A stretch of DNA of 64,000 nt from Streptomyces dysideae (GTDB lineage Bacteria; Actinomycetota; Actinomycetes; Streptomycetales; Streptomycetaceae). Below the pieces are notes generated by a model that was not told the DNA's origin, did no database searches, and saw nothing but the letters and a program-made list of their open reading frames with translations. The stretch covers positions 1 to 64,000 of the forward strand of contig NZ_KQ949092.1 in the NCBI RefSeq assembly GCF_001514305.1. Direction: 5' to 3'. Made by a program: the position numbers and the translations under genes. Of the stretch, positions 34,381 to 42,451 are shown piece after piece. The first letter of the stretch is position 1. Each line of letters begins with the position of its first letter.

Positions 34381-34409
34381 TTGTGGGAGCGCTCCCGGCT
34401 GTGCAGGAT
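34381..34409 (+). promoter_or_regulatory. Promoter of the GNAT gene overlapped by a CebR-like palindrome
   Basis: TTGTGG (34381-34386) and CAGGAT (34404-34409) are 17 bases apart, and the second ends 6 bases before the GNAT ATG, fitting a leaderless or short-leader message. TGGGAGCGCTCCCG (34384-34397) lies across the -35 and spacer and matches 13 of 14 bases of the Streptomyces CebR box TGGGAGCGCTCCCA. Confidence 0.55.
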
Positions 34410-34415
34410 GCTGCG

Positions 34416-35048
34416 ATGACTTCGCATCCCGTCGTGCGCCCGTACCGCCCCGAGGACCGAGAAGCCGTCGACGACATCTGCGTCCGCACCGCGCACAACG
34501 GCGGTGACAGCAGACCCGTCTACGCGGACCCCGCGATCTTCCCGACGATCTTCGCCGCCCCGTACGTCCACCTGGAGCCGGAACTGGCCTTCGTGCTGGA
34601 CGACGGGCGGGGCCAGGCGGTCGGCTATGTCCTCGGCACCGCCGACACGCCCCGCTTCGTGGCGGACTTCCGCCTGAAGTGGCTGCCCCTGGTCGCGGAC
34701 CGCCACCCCCTGCCCGACGGTCCGCCGAGGACCCCGGACGAGGAGATGGCCGGGCTCCTGCACGATCCCGAGCGGATGATCGTCCCGGCGGTCGCCGCCT
34801 ATCCCGCACATCTACACATCGACCTGCTTCCCGAGTGGCAGGGGCGCGGTCATGGGCGCGCGCTGATGCGGACGTTCCTGGCCGCCCTGCGGGACGGGGG
34901 AGTGCCTGCCGTCCACCTGGCCATGGTGACCGCCAACACCCCGGCCAGGGCCTTCTACGACCGCCTGGGCTTCCACGAGATCGACGTGCCGGATCCCGGA
35001 CCGATCACGTATCTGGGGCGGGCGACGACGGATCTCGACCGCCGGTGA
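34416..35048 (+). CDS. GNAT family N-acetyltransferase
   Basis: A 210-residue acetyltransferase. The acetyl-CoA-binding motif A is LHIDLLPEWQGRGHGRALM (Q-x-x-G-x-G/A) near residue 140, and the later ANTPARAFYDRLGFHEID is the usual motif B. The N-terminal half (YRPEDREAVDDICVRTAHNG) is similar to O-GlcNAcase-linked or hexosaminidase-associated GNATs of actinomycetes. Its promoter carries a CebR-like operator, hinting at control by beta-glucan-derived sugar. Confidence 0.87.
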   Translation: MTSHPVVRPYRPEDREAVDDICVRTAHNGGDSRPVYADPAIFPTIFAAPYVHLEPELAFVLDDGRGQAVGYVLGTADTPRFVADFRLKWLPLVADRHPLPDGPPRTPDEEMAGLLHDPERMIVPAVAAYPAHLHIDLLPEWQGRGHGRALMRTFLAALRDGGVPAVHLAMVTANTPARAFYDRLGFHEIDVPDPGPITYLGRATTDLDRR

Positions 35049-35145
35049 GCGAGGGGCTCCGGAGGGGCGGGGCCGCGCTGACGTTTCGCCGGTCACGGGG
35101 GCGGTACTCGGCCATGTCGCTCGGACGACGCGAAGGGAGCGCACC

Positions 35146-35391
35146 ATGGCCGACGACCGTCGCGAAGGACCGGGCCAGGACACCGAGTCCGTACCCCGGG
35201 ACCTGCCGGACCAGCAGGCCGACGAAGGACAGGACGACCCCTGGGAGGTGCCCGTCGAGGAGGCGGCGGACGCCACCGACGAGCGGGACGACGTCCCCGA
35301 CACCGACGAGGCGGGCACGGGCCGGCAGGGCGCGCCGCACTCGGCCGGAGTCCACCCCGAGCAGCCGGTGCCGGACGAACCCGCCGACTGA
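35146..35391 (+). CDS. Small acidic hypothetical protein
   Basis: An 81-residue, very acidic protein (MADDRREGPGQDTESVPRDL start, many Asp/Glu/Pro), likely disordered. GAAGGGAG precedes the ATG. No motif or neighbour suggests a function. The composition fits the many short acidic stress-type proteins of Streptomyces. Confidence 0.65.
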   Translation: MADDRREGPGQDTESVPRDLPDQQADEGQDDPWEVPVEEAADATDERDDVPDTDEAGTGRQGAPHSAGVHPEQPVPDEPAD

Positions 35392-35493
35392 GACGGCGCC
35401 GTCACCGTGCCGTTTTACAGGCCGTCTTGACAGGAATAGCGTGGAAGTACGGATGACGCTCACCGCCGCAACCTTTCGAGGAGCGGAGGCGCC

Positions 35494-35600
35494 GTGTCAT
35501 GGGCGATCTCCGGCAATTACGTCGCCGGATGTTCCTGCGCGGTGCTGTGCAGCTGCGCGTTCGGCGGACAGCCCAGAGATACCGACGGCAAGGTCGGCTG
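35494..35600 (+). pseudogene. Truncated 5' fragment of a DUF1326 gene
   Basis: From GTG 35494, behind GAGGAGCGGAGG, the frame reads SWAISGNYVAGCSCAVLCSC and then AFGGQPRDTDGKVG, the conserved N-terminus of DUF1326 proteins with its CxC and Cys-Pro-type cysteines. After about 35600 the similarity ends and the DNA becomes the opposite strand of a DUF2182 gene. DUF1326 and DUF2182 genes normally run in tandem on one strand, so a rearrangement has joined their pieces head to head. Confidence 0.7.
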
Positions 35601-36120
35601 CCTGGGATCGGCGGCAGTGCCGCAGGCAGACGTTCTTGAGCGGGCCGAGCGGGTACAGCCCGGCGAGCAGGAACGCGCCGGCCCCGATCCAGCGGCCGGT
35701 GTCCGGACGGTCCTCCACCAGGGCTCCGGTGAAGGTCAGAGCGCCGTACGCGAGCAGTCCGAACGCCGTCCACACCAGCAGATAGCCGCCCACGAACTCG
35801 GCGGTCCGGGCCGCCCGGGTCCAGCCGGAGGAGCGGCGGCCGATCGAACGCGCCCAGGTGACCGCCACCGGCGCCATCGACGGCAGCATCATCGCGGCCA
35901 TCATCGTGACCCACAGCGGCAGGAACACCGGCACCGCGAGGCCCATCGTGCCGGGCTCCACGCCCATGTCCCGGGCCTGCCCGACGGTGAGCACCCAGGC
36001 GGGCACCGCGATCAGCACGACCAGGGACCAGGCGAGGACGAGATCCCGCCTCGGCAACAGACCCCCGGCCGGCCGCACCGGCGCCGGGTGTGCGAGGGAG
36101 GGAAGCCGGAGATGCTGCAT
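35497..36120 (-). pseudogene. DUF2182 membrane protein, C-terminally replaced
   Basis: A 207-residue frame from ATG 36120, with AGGAG upstream. It has spans such as VLAWSLVVLIAVPAWVLTVG and the family hallmark WVTMMAAMMLPSMAP, then GGYLLVWTAFGLLAYGAL and GPLKNVCLRHCR. True DUF2182 proteins continue about 40 residues with another span; here the protein runs into antisense DUF1326 sequence (AADLAVGISGLSAERAAAQ). It may still be made, but it is incomplete. Family function unknown, possibly a metal-related membrane protein. Confidence 0.75.
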
Positions 36121-36357
36121 GCGTACTCCTGGGGGACCCTTCCGGTCCTGAGGGACCCTTCCAGGACACCACGCCCCCGGAACCGGCGCCACCGCCCGCC
36201 GACCTGACTGTCGTTGACGCCGACGGCCGGGAACCCGACGTGCGGGCATGAGGAAGGGAGCGGCCCGGGAACACTGTCCCATCCGCACCCACGGCTGGTT
36301 CAACGGGAAACTACCGGTGGGTGTTCCTGCGTTCGCCGCGATGGGCGGCGATGTGTG

Positions 36358-37377
36358 TCACCCACCACGGGTCCAGGCGAGCAAATCTTCCACCGGCCAG
36401 GTGTTGACCACTCGTTCGGCCGGGACCCCGCACTCCTCGGCGCGCTCGCAGCCGTAGACCTGCCAGTCCAGTTGGCCGGGCGCGTGGGCGTCGGTGTCGA
36501 TCGAGAACAGGACGCCCGCCTCGACCGCCCGGCGCAGCAGCCGCCGTGGCGGGTCGAGGCGTTCGGGCCGGCTGTTGATCTCCACGGCCGTACCGGACTC
36601 GGCGCAGGCGGCGAACACCTTGTCCGCGTCGAACTCCGACTCGGGCCGCCCCCGCCCGGTCACCACTCGTCCGGTGCAGTGCCCGAGGATGTCGGCGTGC
36701 GGATCGCGTACGGCGGCGACCATGCGGCGGGTCATCGAGCGGGCGTCCATCCGCAGCTTGGAGTGCACGGACACGACGACCACGTCCAGTCGTGCCAGCA
36801 GTGCCGGCTCCTGGTCGAGCGAGCCGTCGTCGAGGATGTCGCACTCGATGCCGGTGAGCAGCCGGAACGGCGCCCAGGTCGCGTTCAGCGCGGCCACCAC
36901 GTCCAGTTGCTCGCGCAGCCGCCCGGCCGACAGCCCGCGCGCCACGGTGAGCCGCGGCGAGTGGTCGGTGAGCGCCGCCCACTCGTGCCCGAGGCGGGCC
37001 GCGGCGCGGCCCATCTCCTCGATCGGGCTGCCGCCGTCCGACCAGTCGGAGTGCAGATGGCAGTCCCCGCGCAGCAGCGCCCGCAGCCACCCGCCGCCCA
37101 GGTGCGACGCGGCCGCCGGCCTGGCCTCCAGATCGGTCAGATAGGCGGGCACCTGCCCGGCCAGCGCCTCGCGCACCACCTGGGCCGTCTTCGGGCCGAC
37201 GCCCTTGAGCGCCTCCAGTGTCCCGGCCCGCGCACGCTCGCGCACCTCCTCCTCGGGCAGCGCCGCCAGCACCCGGGCGGCGGTGCGGAAGGCGCGGACG
37301 CGGTACGTCGGGGCCAGGGACCGCTCCAGCAGGAAGGCGATCCGTTCCAGTGCCTGGACGGGATCTCTGGGATCCAT
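36358..37377 (-). CDS. PHP domain protein with N-terminal HhH (PolX-like)
   Basis: A 339-residue protein. Residues 1-80 hold a helix-hairpin-helix like the 8-kDa domain of family X polymerases (LEALKGVGPKTAQVVREAL). Residues about 100-339 are a PHP phosphoesterase: GDCHLHSDWSDGG, LTDHSPRLTVARGLS, GIECDILDDGSLD, VSVHSKLRM, ILGHCTGR and FSIDTDAHAPGQLD supply the His/Asp metal ligands. It lacks the polymerase core of PolX, so it may be a DNA-end phosphoesterase or nuclease in repair. AGGAGG precedes the ATG. Confidence 0.88.
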   Translation of the reverse strand: MDPRDPVQALERIAFLLERSLAPTYRVRAFRTAARVLAALPEEEVRERARAGTLEALKGVGPKTAQVVREALAGQVPAYLTDLEARPAAASHLGGGWLRALLRGDCHLHSDWSDGGSPIEEMGRAAARLGHEWAALTDHSPRLTVARGLSAGRLREQLDVVAALNATWAPFRLLTGIECDILDDGSLDQEPALLARLDVVVVSVHSKLRMDARSMTRRMVAAVRDPHADILGHCTGRVVTGRGRPESEFDADKVFAACAESGTAVEINSRPERLDPPRRLLRRAVEAGVLFSIDTDAHAPGQLDWQVYGCERAEECGVPAERVVNTWPVEDLLAWTRGG

Positions 37378-37433
37378 GGCGCCTCCTCCTGAAACGGGAC
37401 GACTCGGACGACTCACGATGGCCGGATGCGCTC

Positions 37434-37439
37434 TACGCT
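37434..37439 (+). promoter_or_regulatory. -10 element of a likely leaderless promoter
   Basis: TACGCT is followed by CTATTGC and then ATG (37447), placing the predicted transcription start on the start codon. The next gene, 300 bases on, has the same TACGCT plus 7 bases arrangement. Confidence 0.5.
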
Positions 37440-37446
37440 CTATTGC

Positions 37447-37686
37447 ATGACCGAAATCGCGAGCCCGCGCATCTCACGACCGCGGATCATGGTGCTCGGG
37501 GTTCAACCAAGCACACCTCCGTTCCGCATTGTGGAAATCGACGGTTTTGTCGTCGGTGAGGCCCAGACCCTCATCGACGTACTGGAGATCGCCTCCGCCT
37601 ACGGCATCAAGGTCCACGACCTGGACGATCCGGACGTGGTCCGCTGGGTGGGCGGCGACAAGTTCACCTGGACAACGCACCGCTAG
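37447..37686 (+). CDS. Small conserved hypothetical protein
   Basis: A 79-residue protein (MTEIASPRISRPRIMVLGVQ at the start, later IVEIDGFVVGEAQTLIDVLE). It looks like a compact alpha/beta fold without Cys or membrane segments. The ATG at 37447 is chosen because TACGCT sits at leaderless spacing; an earlier in-frame ATG at 37426 has no support. Function unknown. It is divergent from the PHP gene. Confidence 0.7.
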   Translation: MTEIASPRISRPRIMVLGVQPSTPPFRIVEIDGFVVGEAQTLIDVLEIASAYGIKVHDLDDPDVVRWVGGDKFTWTTHR

Positions 37687-37733
37687 GACACTTCGGCTGG
37701 GACACTTCGGCCACGGGCGAAGCATTCGCTTCC

Positions 37734-37739
37734 TACGCT
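37734..37739 (+). promoter_or_regulatory. -10 element of a likely leaderless TSUP promoter
   Basis: TACGCT, then CTACGCC, then ATG (37747), with no ribosome site between. Its layout is the same as at the preceding gene. Two CACTTCGGC(T/C) copies (37690 and 37704) lie upstream and may be regulator contacts. Confidence 0.5.
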
Positions 37740-37746
37740 CTACGCC

Positions 37747-38517
37747 ATGAACGCCGCACATCTCGGGGAGTCGCTGGGCGTCCTCGCGGCGGGCGTGGGC
37801 GCCGGTGCCGTCAACGCCGCCGTCGGGTCCGGGACGCTGATCACCTTTCCCGTGCTGCTCGCCACGGGCCTGCCGCCCGTCACCGCCACCGTCTCCAACA
37901 CCCTCGGCCTGATCCCCGGCTCGGTCAGCGCAGCCATCGGCTACCGCAGGGAACTGCGGGGGCAGCGCCGACGCCTCCTGAAATGGAGCGCCGGCGCCCT
38001 GCTCGGCGGTCTCACCGGCGCCGTCCTGCTGCTGGCCCTGCCCGCGTCGGCGTTCGAGCGGATCGTGCCGGTCCTGGTGGGCCTCGCCGTCGTGCTGGTC
38101 GTCCTCCAGCCACTGATCCGGAAGAGGGCCCGGCGGCGCGGCACGTCCTCCCGCCCCCGCCCCGACGGCGGCCCCCTGCTGCCTGTCGGACTGACCCTGG
38201 CCAGCGTCTACGGCGGCTACTTCTCCGCCGCCCAGGGGATCATCTACGTGTCCCTGATGGGCCTGCTCCTCGACGACGGCGTGCAGTGCCTCAACGCCGC
38301 CAAGAACGTCCTGGTCGCCGTCGTCAACTCCGTCGCCGCGCTGTTCTTCCTGGCCGTCGCCGACTTCGACTGGACGGCCGTCGTCCTCATCGCGGTCGGC
38401 TCCGCCGCCGGTGGCCAGTTGGGGGCGAAGGCGGGCCGCCGCCTGCGCCCCGGTGTGCTGCGCGCGCTCATCGTCGTGGTCGGAACCTTCTCCATCGTCC
38501 AGTTGCTGCTGCGCTGA
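37747..38517 (+). CDS. TSUP (TauE/SafE) family permease
   Basis: A 256-residue membrane protein with about eight spans. The TSUP signature appears in AGAVNAAVGSGTLITFPVLL near residue 25 and again in VYGGYFSAAQGIIYVSLMG near residue 155. Family members export sulfite, thiosulfate or organosulfonates, or take up small acids. It is distant from the sulfur island at 53-64 kb and has no sulfur gene next to it, so the substrate is open. Confidence 0.88.
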   Translation: MNAAHLGESLGVLAAGVGAGAVNAAVGSGTLITFPVLLATGLPPVTATVSNTLGLIPGSVSAAIGYRRELRGQRRRLLKWSAGALLGGLTGAVLLLALPASAFERIVPVLVGLAVVLVVLQPLIRKRARRRGTSSRPRPDGGPLLPVGLTLASVYGGYFSAAQGIIYVSLMGLLLDDGVQCLNAAKNVLVAVVNSVAALFFLAVADFDWTAVVLIAVGSAAGGQLGAKAGRRLRPGVLRALIVVVGTFSIVQLLLR

Positions 38518-38532
38518 ACGCCGGCCGGGAAC

Positions 38533-39081
38533 CTAGCCGCGCCGCTCCCGTGCGTGCACCGCACGGCTCAGCCGCCGCCCCAGCAGCAGGTAACCGATCA
38601 GCGCCCCGGTCGTGTTGAGGATGACGTCGTCGATGTCGAAGGCGCGCCCGGTGACCAGCGCGCCCTGCGCGAACTCGACGAGCAGCATGACGGTCGCCGT
38701 CAGCAGCAGCACCCGCACGATGCCGCGGGCCCGCGGGGCGAGGACCGGGACCAGGATGCCGAACGGGATGCCCAGCAGGACGTTGCCGCCGATCTGCCGG
38801 AAGGCGTCGCGCAGTTCGGGCTGGTCCAGATAGGCCCGCAGGGAGCGGCCGGGGTGCAGATTGCTGTGCGTGAGGGCCTCCGAGGCGGGGGAGGGCTGCA
38901 GGGTCAGCCGGGCCAGTACGACGGCGAAGGCGACCATGAACGCGAACGCGAACAGCATCGCCAGGAGACGGACCAGGAAGGGCAGGGGACGGCGCTCAGG
39001 GCGGGCGGGCCGGGGCCCGCTCCCGGACTTGGCGGTACGCGGGCGTAAAGCGGCACGCACACGCGAGGCTCCACGGGCCAT
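38533..39081 (-). CDS. VanZ family membrane protein
   Basis: A 182-residue protein with four predicted spans after a basic N-terminal tail. The VanZ/TeaZ pattern is seen in GGNVLLGIPFGILVPVLAP, VMLLVEFAQGALVTGRAFD and DIDDVILNTTGALIGYLLL, with the conserved E-x-x-Q and D-x-x-D-x-x-x-N residues. VanZ proteins affect teicoplanin tolerance by an unknown route. GGAGG precedes the ATG. Convergent with TSUP. Confidence 0.88.
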   Translation of the reverse strand: MARGASRVRAALRPRTAKSGSGPRPARPERRPLPFLVRLLAMLFAFAFMVAFAVVLARLTLQPSPASEALTHSNLHPGRSLRAYLDQPELRDAFRQIGGNVLLGIPFGILVPVLAPRARGIVRVLLLTATVMLLVEFAQGALVTGRAFDIDDVILNTTGALIGYLLLGRRLSRAVHARERRG

Positions 39082-39244
39082 GCGGTCCTCCAGTCTTCAA
39101 CTTCCTTTTGTCGTAAAGGGATTACCCCCACTGGAGGCGGCGATGCCGCCGCGCGCCCGCCCGCGGTTTTCCCGCGTGCCGGCGGGGCACTCCGGGCGGA
39201 GACCCGCGCGCGCCGCCACCCCCGGCGACCGGGGCGGTGTTTGG

Positions 39245-39418
39245 ATGACGCGAAACGGACATGCCTGCGGAGGTGGCGCACGAACCGGGCGTACGACGCT
39301 CCTCACCGCCGCCGAGATCCTGGCCTGGTGGGCCGTCCTCGCGGCGCTGTGGCTGGTCCTTGTCAGCACGGCGGACGTCCTGGAGCTCGCCGCCTGCCGG
39401 GCGGTGACCGGACGGTGA
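39245..39418 (+). pseudogene. MrpE/MnhE-like N-terminal fragment
   Basis: A 57-residue frame with one span, ILAWWAVLAALWLVLVSTAD, that resembles the first membrane segment of MrpE/MnhE, a subunit of multi-subunit Na+/H+ antiporters. Full MrpE is two to three times longer. The stop overlaps a GTG for the next broken gene (GTGA). In some actinomycetes a short E-type protein precedes MrpF, so this could be complete; the neighbours are clearly damaged, so I treat it as part of a decayed locus. Confidence 0.5.
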
Positions 39419-39858
39419 ACGGCTGGATCCTCGCCGCGGCCGTCGCCCTCGGCGCAGGTGTGGGGGCCACCCTGTGGGGCGTCGCCACCGGACCGCTGCG
39501 GCGCCCGGTCGTCGCCCAGAACCTGTCCACCGCGTTCGCCTGCCCCCGCCCTGCTGCTCCTCGCCCAGGCCTACGACCGTCCCTCCTACGTCGACCTGGC
39601 TCTCGTCCTCGCCCTGCTCGGCCCGGTCGGCACGCTCGTCTCCTCGCCGACGAACTGACCGACGACCCGCCCCGCGCCTGGGGCACGACCTGGGCGGCCG
39701 CGGCCTTGGGTGCGGCGGTCGTCCTGACGCTGTGCGTGGCCGGCGGACCCGGCCGGGCGATGGTGAAGCTCCTGGTCACCGGGGCGCTGCTGATCGGTGG
39801 CAACGTCGTCGCCGCTCGCGCGCCGGCCGGCGGATTCCGGGGGGTGCGCCGTGGCTGA
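39415..39858 (+). pseudogene. MrpF-like antiporter subunit, frameshifted twice
   Basis: From GTG 39415 the product reads NGWILAAAVALGAGVGATLW and RRPVVAQNLSTAFACP, matching MrpF/MnhF. One extra C near 39547 shifts the frame; the homology resumes as ALLLLAQAYDRPSYVDLALV and LALLGPVGTLV, then breaks again near 39640 and resumes as LLADELTDDPPRAWGTTW. The remaining part to 39858 (AMVKLLVTGALLIGGNVVAA) resembles the end of an MrpG-like subunit. No single frame covers the gene, so it is not functional as read. Confidence 0.7.
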
Positions 39859-39861
39859 CCT

Positions 39862-40646
39862 GTGATCGGCGTGCTGACGCCCGAGGCCGACGACGGGGGC
39901 GCGCTGTACGTCCTCGGCCACGCCGGCGTGAAGGCCGCGCTGTTCGCCTGCACGGGCATCCTCCTCGACCGCTACGGCAGCGTCGACGAACACGCGCTGC
40001 ACGGGTGGGCCCGGGAGCTGCGCGAGGTCACCGTGCTGTTCGCCGTGGCCGCGCTCGGGCTCGCCGGGCTGCCGCCCTTCGGTACGGCGCTCGGGAAGGC
40101 CGTCACGGAGGAGGCGGTGGGCGGCCCGCTCACCGTTCTGTACGTCGCGGCGACCGCGGTCACGGCCGAGGCGGTGCTCCGGGGCGCCGCACGCGTTTTC
40201 CTCGGGCTCGGTCCCCGGCCCGAGGGCGGCACGCGGTACGAGACGACAGGCGCCGACGAGCGGCCCGGGACCCGGCACCGGCTGCGCCGGGTCCCGGACA
40301 CCATGACGGTGGTCCCCGCCCTGCTGCTCACCGGGGCGCTCGCCGTCGGCGTGGCCCCGGCCTCACCGGGGCGGTGGCGCACGCCGTCAACGAGGCCGGA
40401 TCGGGCGGGGCACTGACCTCCGTCCACTGGACGCCGCCCGGCGTGCTCCTGGGCCTTGCCTCGACCCTGGCGGCCATCGGCCTCGCGGCCGTCGCCGTCA
40501 CCCGGCCGAACCTCCTCGCCGCCCCGGACTGGGCCGAGCCGTTGCGGCGTCTGCAGTCCGGGCACGTCGGGGACTACGTGGCCTGGCTGCTGGCCGGCGC
40601 CACCCTGCTCGGCGCGCTGGTCCTGCCGGGGATCCCGGCCGCCTGA
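39862..40646 (+). pseudogene. C-terminal remnant of an MrpD/NuoL-type proton-translocating subunit
   Basis: From GTG 39862 the frame reads GALYVLGHAGVKAALFACTG and LREVTVLFAVAALGLAGLPP, the well-conserved second half of MrpD/NuoN/NuoL antiporter subunits (the HAGVKAALF and GLPPFG segments). The first half is missing. A one-base deletion near 40362 (APASPGRW where APGLTGAVAHAV is expected) moves the rest into another frame, which reads through WTPPGVLLGLASTLAAIGLA to a stop at 40646. Genes for the B and C subunits are absent. Confidence 0.75.
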
Positions 40647-41312
40647 TCAGGCCGCCCCGTACGACACCTCCACCTCCTTGAAGCCGAGCGAGTGGAGCAG
40701 GCCCTCGAGCATCTCCGTGGTGTTGGTCTCGGCGCGTTCGGTCAGTTCGCTCTCCTTGGCGGCCTCGCCGATGTGCTTGGAAGCGAGCTTCTGTACGGCC
40801 TGCTCGCCGTTCGGGTTGTCCGAGAAGAGGTCGCCGATGCGGTCCAGGAGGCCGCGCTGCTTGGACACGGCGTAGGAGCGGTCGGGGTCGAGTGACGGGG
40901 TGCCGAGTGCCGCGTGCGGCAGTTTGAGTGTGGCGGACGTACGGTCGTCGTTGACCGTCACGTCGTTCTCGCCGACCTTCCCGAGGTCGACGTAGGCGTC
41001 CACGGTGCCCGCGCCGACATACAGCGTGCGGGTGCCGCGGATCGCGTCGGGCAGGAACTTGGCGTCCTTCTCCAGGTCCACGACGACCTGGAAGTTGCCG
41101 GAGGCGGCGTCGTAACGGCTGATGTCCTGAATGGACTCGAGCAGTGCGGGACCCGAGCGGTCGTTCGTCTCCGTGCCGAACAGGTCCTTGAGACCCGGGA
41201 GCACACTCAGCCGGATGCCGGCGAAGAACACGATGAGCACCAGAACCACGGCGCTCACCACCTTCGCCCAGCCGGGCATGCGCCCAGGGAGGCGCTTGAT
41301 GGGAGTCGTCAT
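40647..41312 (-). CDS. DUF4230 domain-containing membrane-anchored protein
   Basis: A 221-residue protein with one N-terminal anchor (AKVVSAVVLVLIVFFAGI) and an extracellular DUF4230 domain: LLESIQDISRYDAASGNFQV, then IRGTRTLYVGAGTVDAYVDL and LPHAALGTPSLDPDRSYAV. The C-terminal helix (EMLEGLLHSLGFKEVEVSYG) is typical. GGAGGAAC lies before ATG 41312. DUF4230 proteins are widespread and uncharacterised. Convergent with the antiporter remnant, with no gap. Confidence 0.85.
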   Translation of the reverse strand: MTTPIKRLPGRMPGWAKVVSAVVLVLIVFFAGIRLSVLPGLKDLFGTETNDRSGPALLESIQDISRYDAASGNFQVVVDLEKDAKFLPDAIRGTRTLYVGAGTVDAYVDLGKVGENDVTVNDDRTSATLKLPHAALGTPSLDPDRSYAVSKQRGLLDRIGDLFSDNPNGEQAVQKLASKHIGEAAKESELTERAETNTTEMLEGLLHSLGFKEVEVSYGAA

Positions 41313-41464
41313 GTCGACGTTCCTCCTTCCTCCTGACCGGATACCCCCAAATCCCCTGCCCGACCTGTCTGTTGGCCGAATGGTGTCCCTGACGGCGGCA
41401 AGGACGGCGCATTGGCGTGGAGAGCTGTCCGTATCGGCGCGTCTGCGGCATGATCCGCCGGACA

Positions 41465-41885
41465 GGCCCTAGCGCGGCCGGAGTTCCCGGTCCCCCGACG
41501 GGCGTGACCACCACACCCCCTCGCCGTGCGTGAGACCCGGGAGCCGCAGTTCGACCTCGCGCACCCGTCGCGCCGGGAGCTCGCCGGTGATCAGCCAGGC
41601 CGTTGTGCCGCCCCTCGTGTCCGTGAACTCGGCGCCACAGGAGGCCAGTTGGGCCGTTCACGCGGAGAGCGCGTCGAGCGGGATCTCCGCCTCGAAGGCG
41701 TGATACGGCTCGTACAGCCGGGTCCGCGCCCGCTCCAGGGCGCGGCGCAGCACGATCGGGGTGAGTCCGCGGAAGTGGGCGGCGGTGCTGACCGGCGCGG
41801 AGTAGCCGGACCGGATCAGGGTGACCCGGTAGTCCGTCACGGGCGCGCCGGACAGCCCAGCAGGACGTGGCGGAACAACGCTCGG
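41465..41885 (-). pseudogene. C-terminal remnant of a tetracycline ribosomal-protection protein (Tet(M)/OtrA-like)
   Basis: Leftward frames match domains IV-V of TetM/OtrA-type GTPases. One reads GLSGAPVTDYRVTLIRSGYS and PVSTAAHFRGLTPIVLRRAL, then YEPYHAFEAEIPLDALSA, and stops near 41658. After a frameshift the homology resumes as LLASCGAEFTDTRGG and TAWLITGELPARRVREVELR, ending LPGLTHGEGVWWSRPSGD at about 41470. The GTPase and central domains are missing. EF-G itself would lack the GLTHGEGVWWSRP-type end, so a resistance-type paralogue is the best match. Confidence 0.75.
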
Positions 41886-41903
41886 CTCCTGAAGCAGCCG
41901 GAC

Positions 41904-42311
41904 CTACACCGAGCCGGACGTGGCCTCGGACTGCCCCAGGGCCGCGTCCAGCGTCGGCTGCGGCGGCAGCAGCCGGGCCAGGCCGGTGACCCTCAGGACG
42001 CGCAGGGTGAGCGGCTGCGTGCAGACCAGGTGCAGTTGTCCGCCGTGGTCGAGCACCCGGGCGCGGGCGCGGTACAGCAGGCGCAGCCCGGAGCAGTCGA
42101 AGAACTCCACCGGCCGCAGGTCGATCACGATCCGGGCGGCGGGACGCGCCGTGACCCGGTCCAGGCAGGGGACGATCTCCAGCGCCGCGGCGATGTCGAT
42201 CTCGCCGCGGAACTCCAGCACCGTGTGGCCCCGGTCCTGGTGGACGCGCAGATGCCGGGTGAGTGGCGCAGGATCCTGCTGCACGACGACATCGCCTCCA
42301 ACCTGCTCCAT
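41904..42311 (-). CDS. STAS domain anti-sigma factor antagonist
   Basis: A 135-residue STAS protein. TVLEFRGEIDIAAALEIVP opens the fold, and the phospho-acceptor region is IDLRPVEFFDCSGLRLLYRA, with the conserved Asp-Cys-Ser-Gly. Such proteins bind anti-sigma kinases (RsbW-like) when unphosphorylated and free a stress sigma factor. No partner kinase or sigma gene is adjacent. The ATG at 42311 has a weak ribosome site, so the N-terminus is uncertain by about 10 residues. Confidence 0.83.
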   Translation of the reverse strand: MEQVGGDVVVQQDPAPLTRHLRVHQDRGHTVLEFRGEIDIAAALEIVPCLDRVTARPAARIVIDLRPVEFFDCSGLRLLYRARARVLDHGGQLHLVCTQPLTLRVLRVTGLARLLPPQPTLDAALGQSEATSGSV

Positions 42312-42451
42312 CCGTGGCGGGGTTGCGGATCACCGGGTCCCGAGTGAGCGCAAATCCGTTCCCCGCACTGCAAGTTACCCTCGATGGAGTGAATTTGAGC
42401 ATGTTCGATTGACATATGTCTGTGAATCGCGGGCAACGTGCCCGGTGAGTC

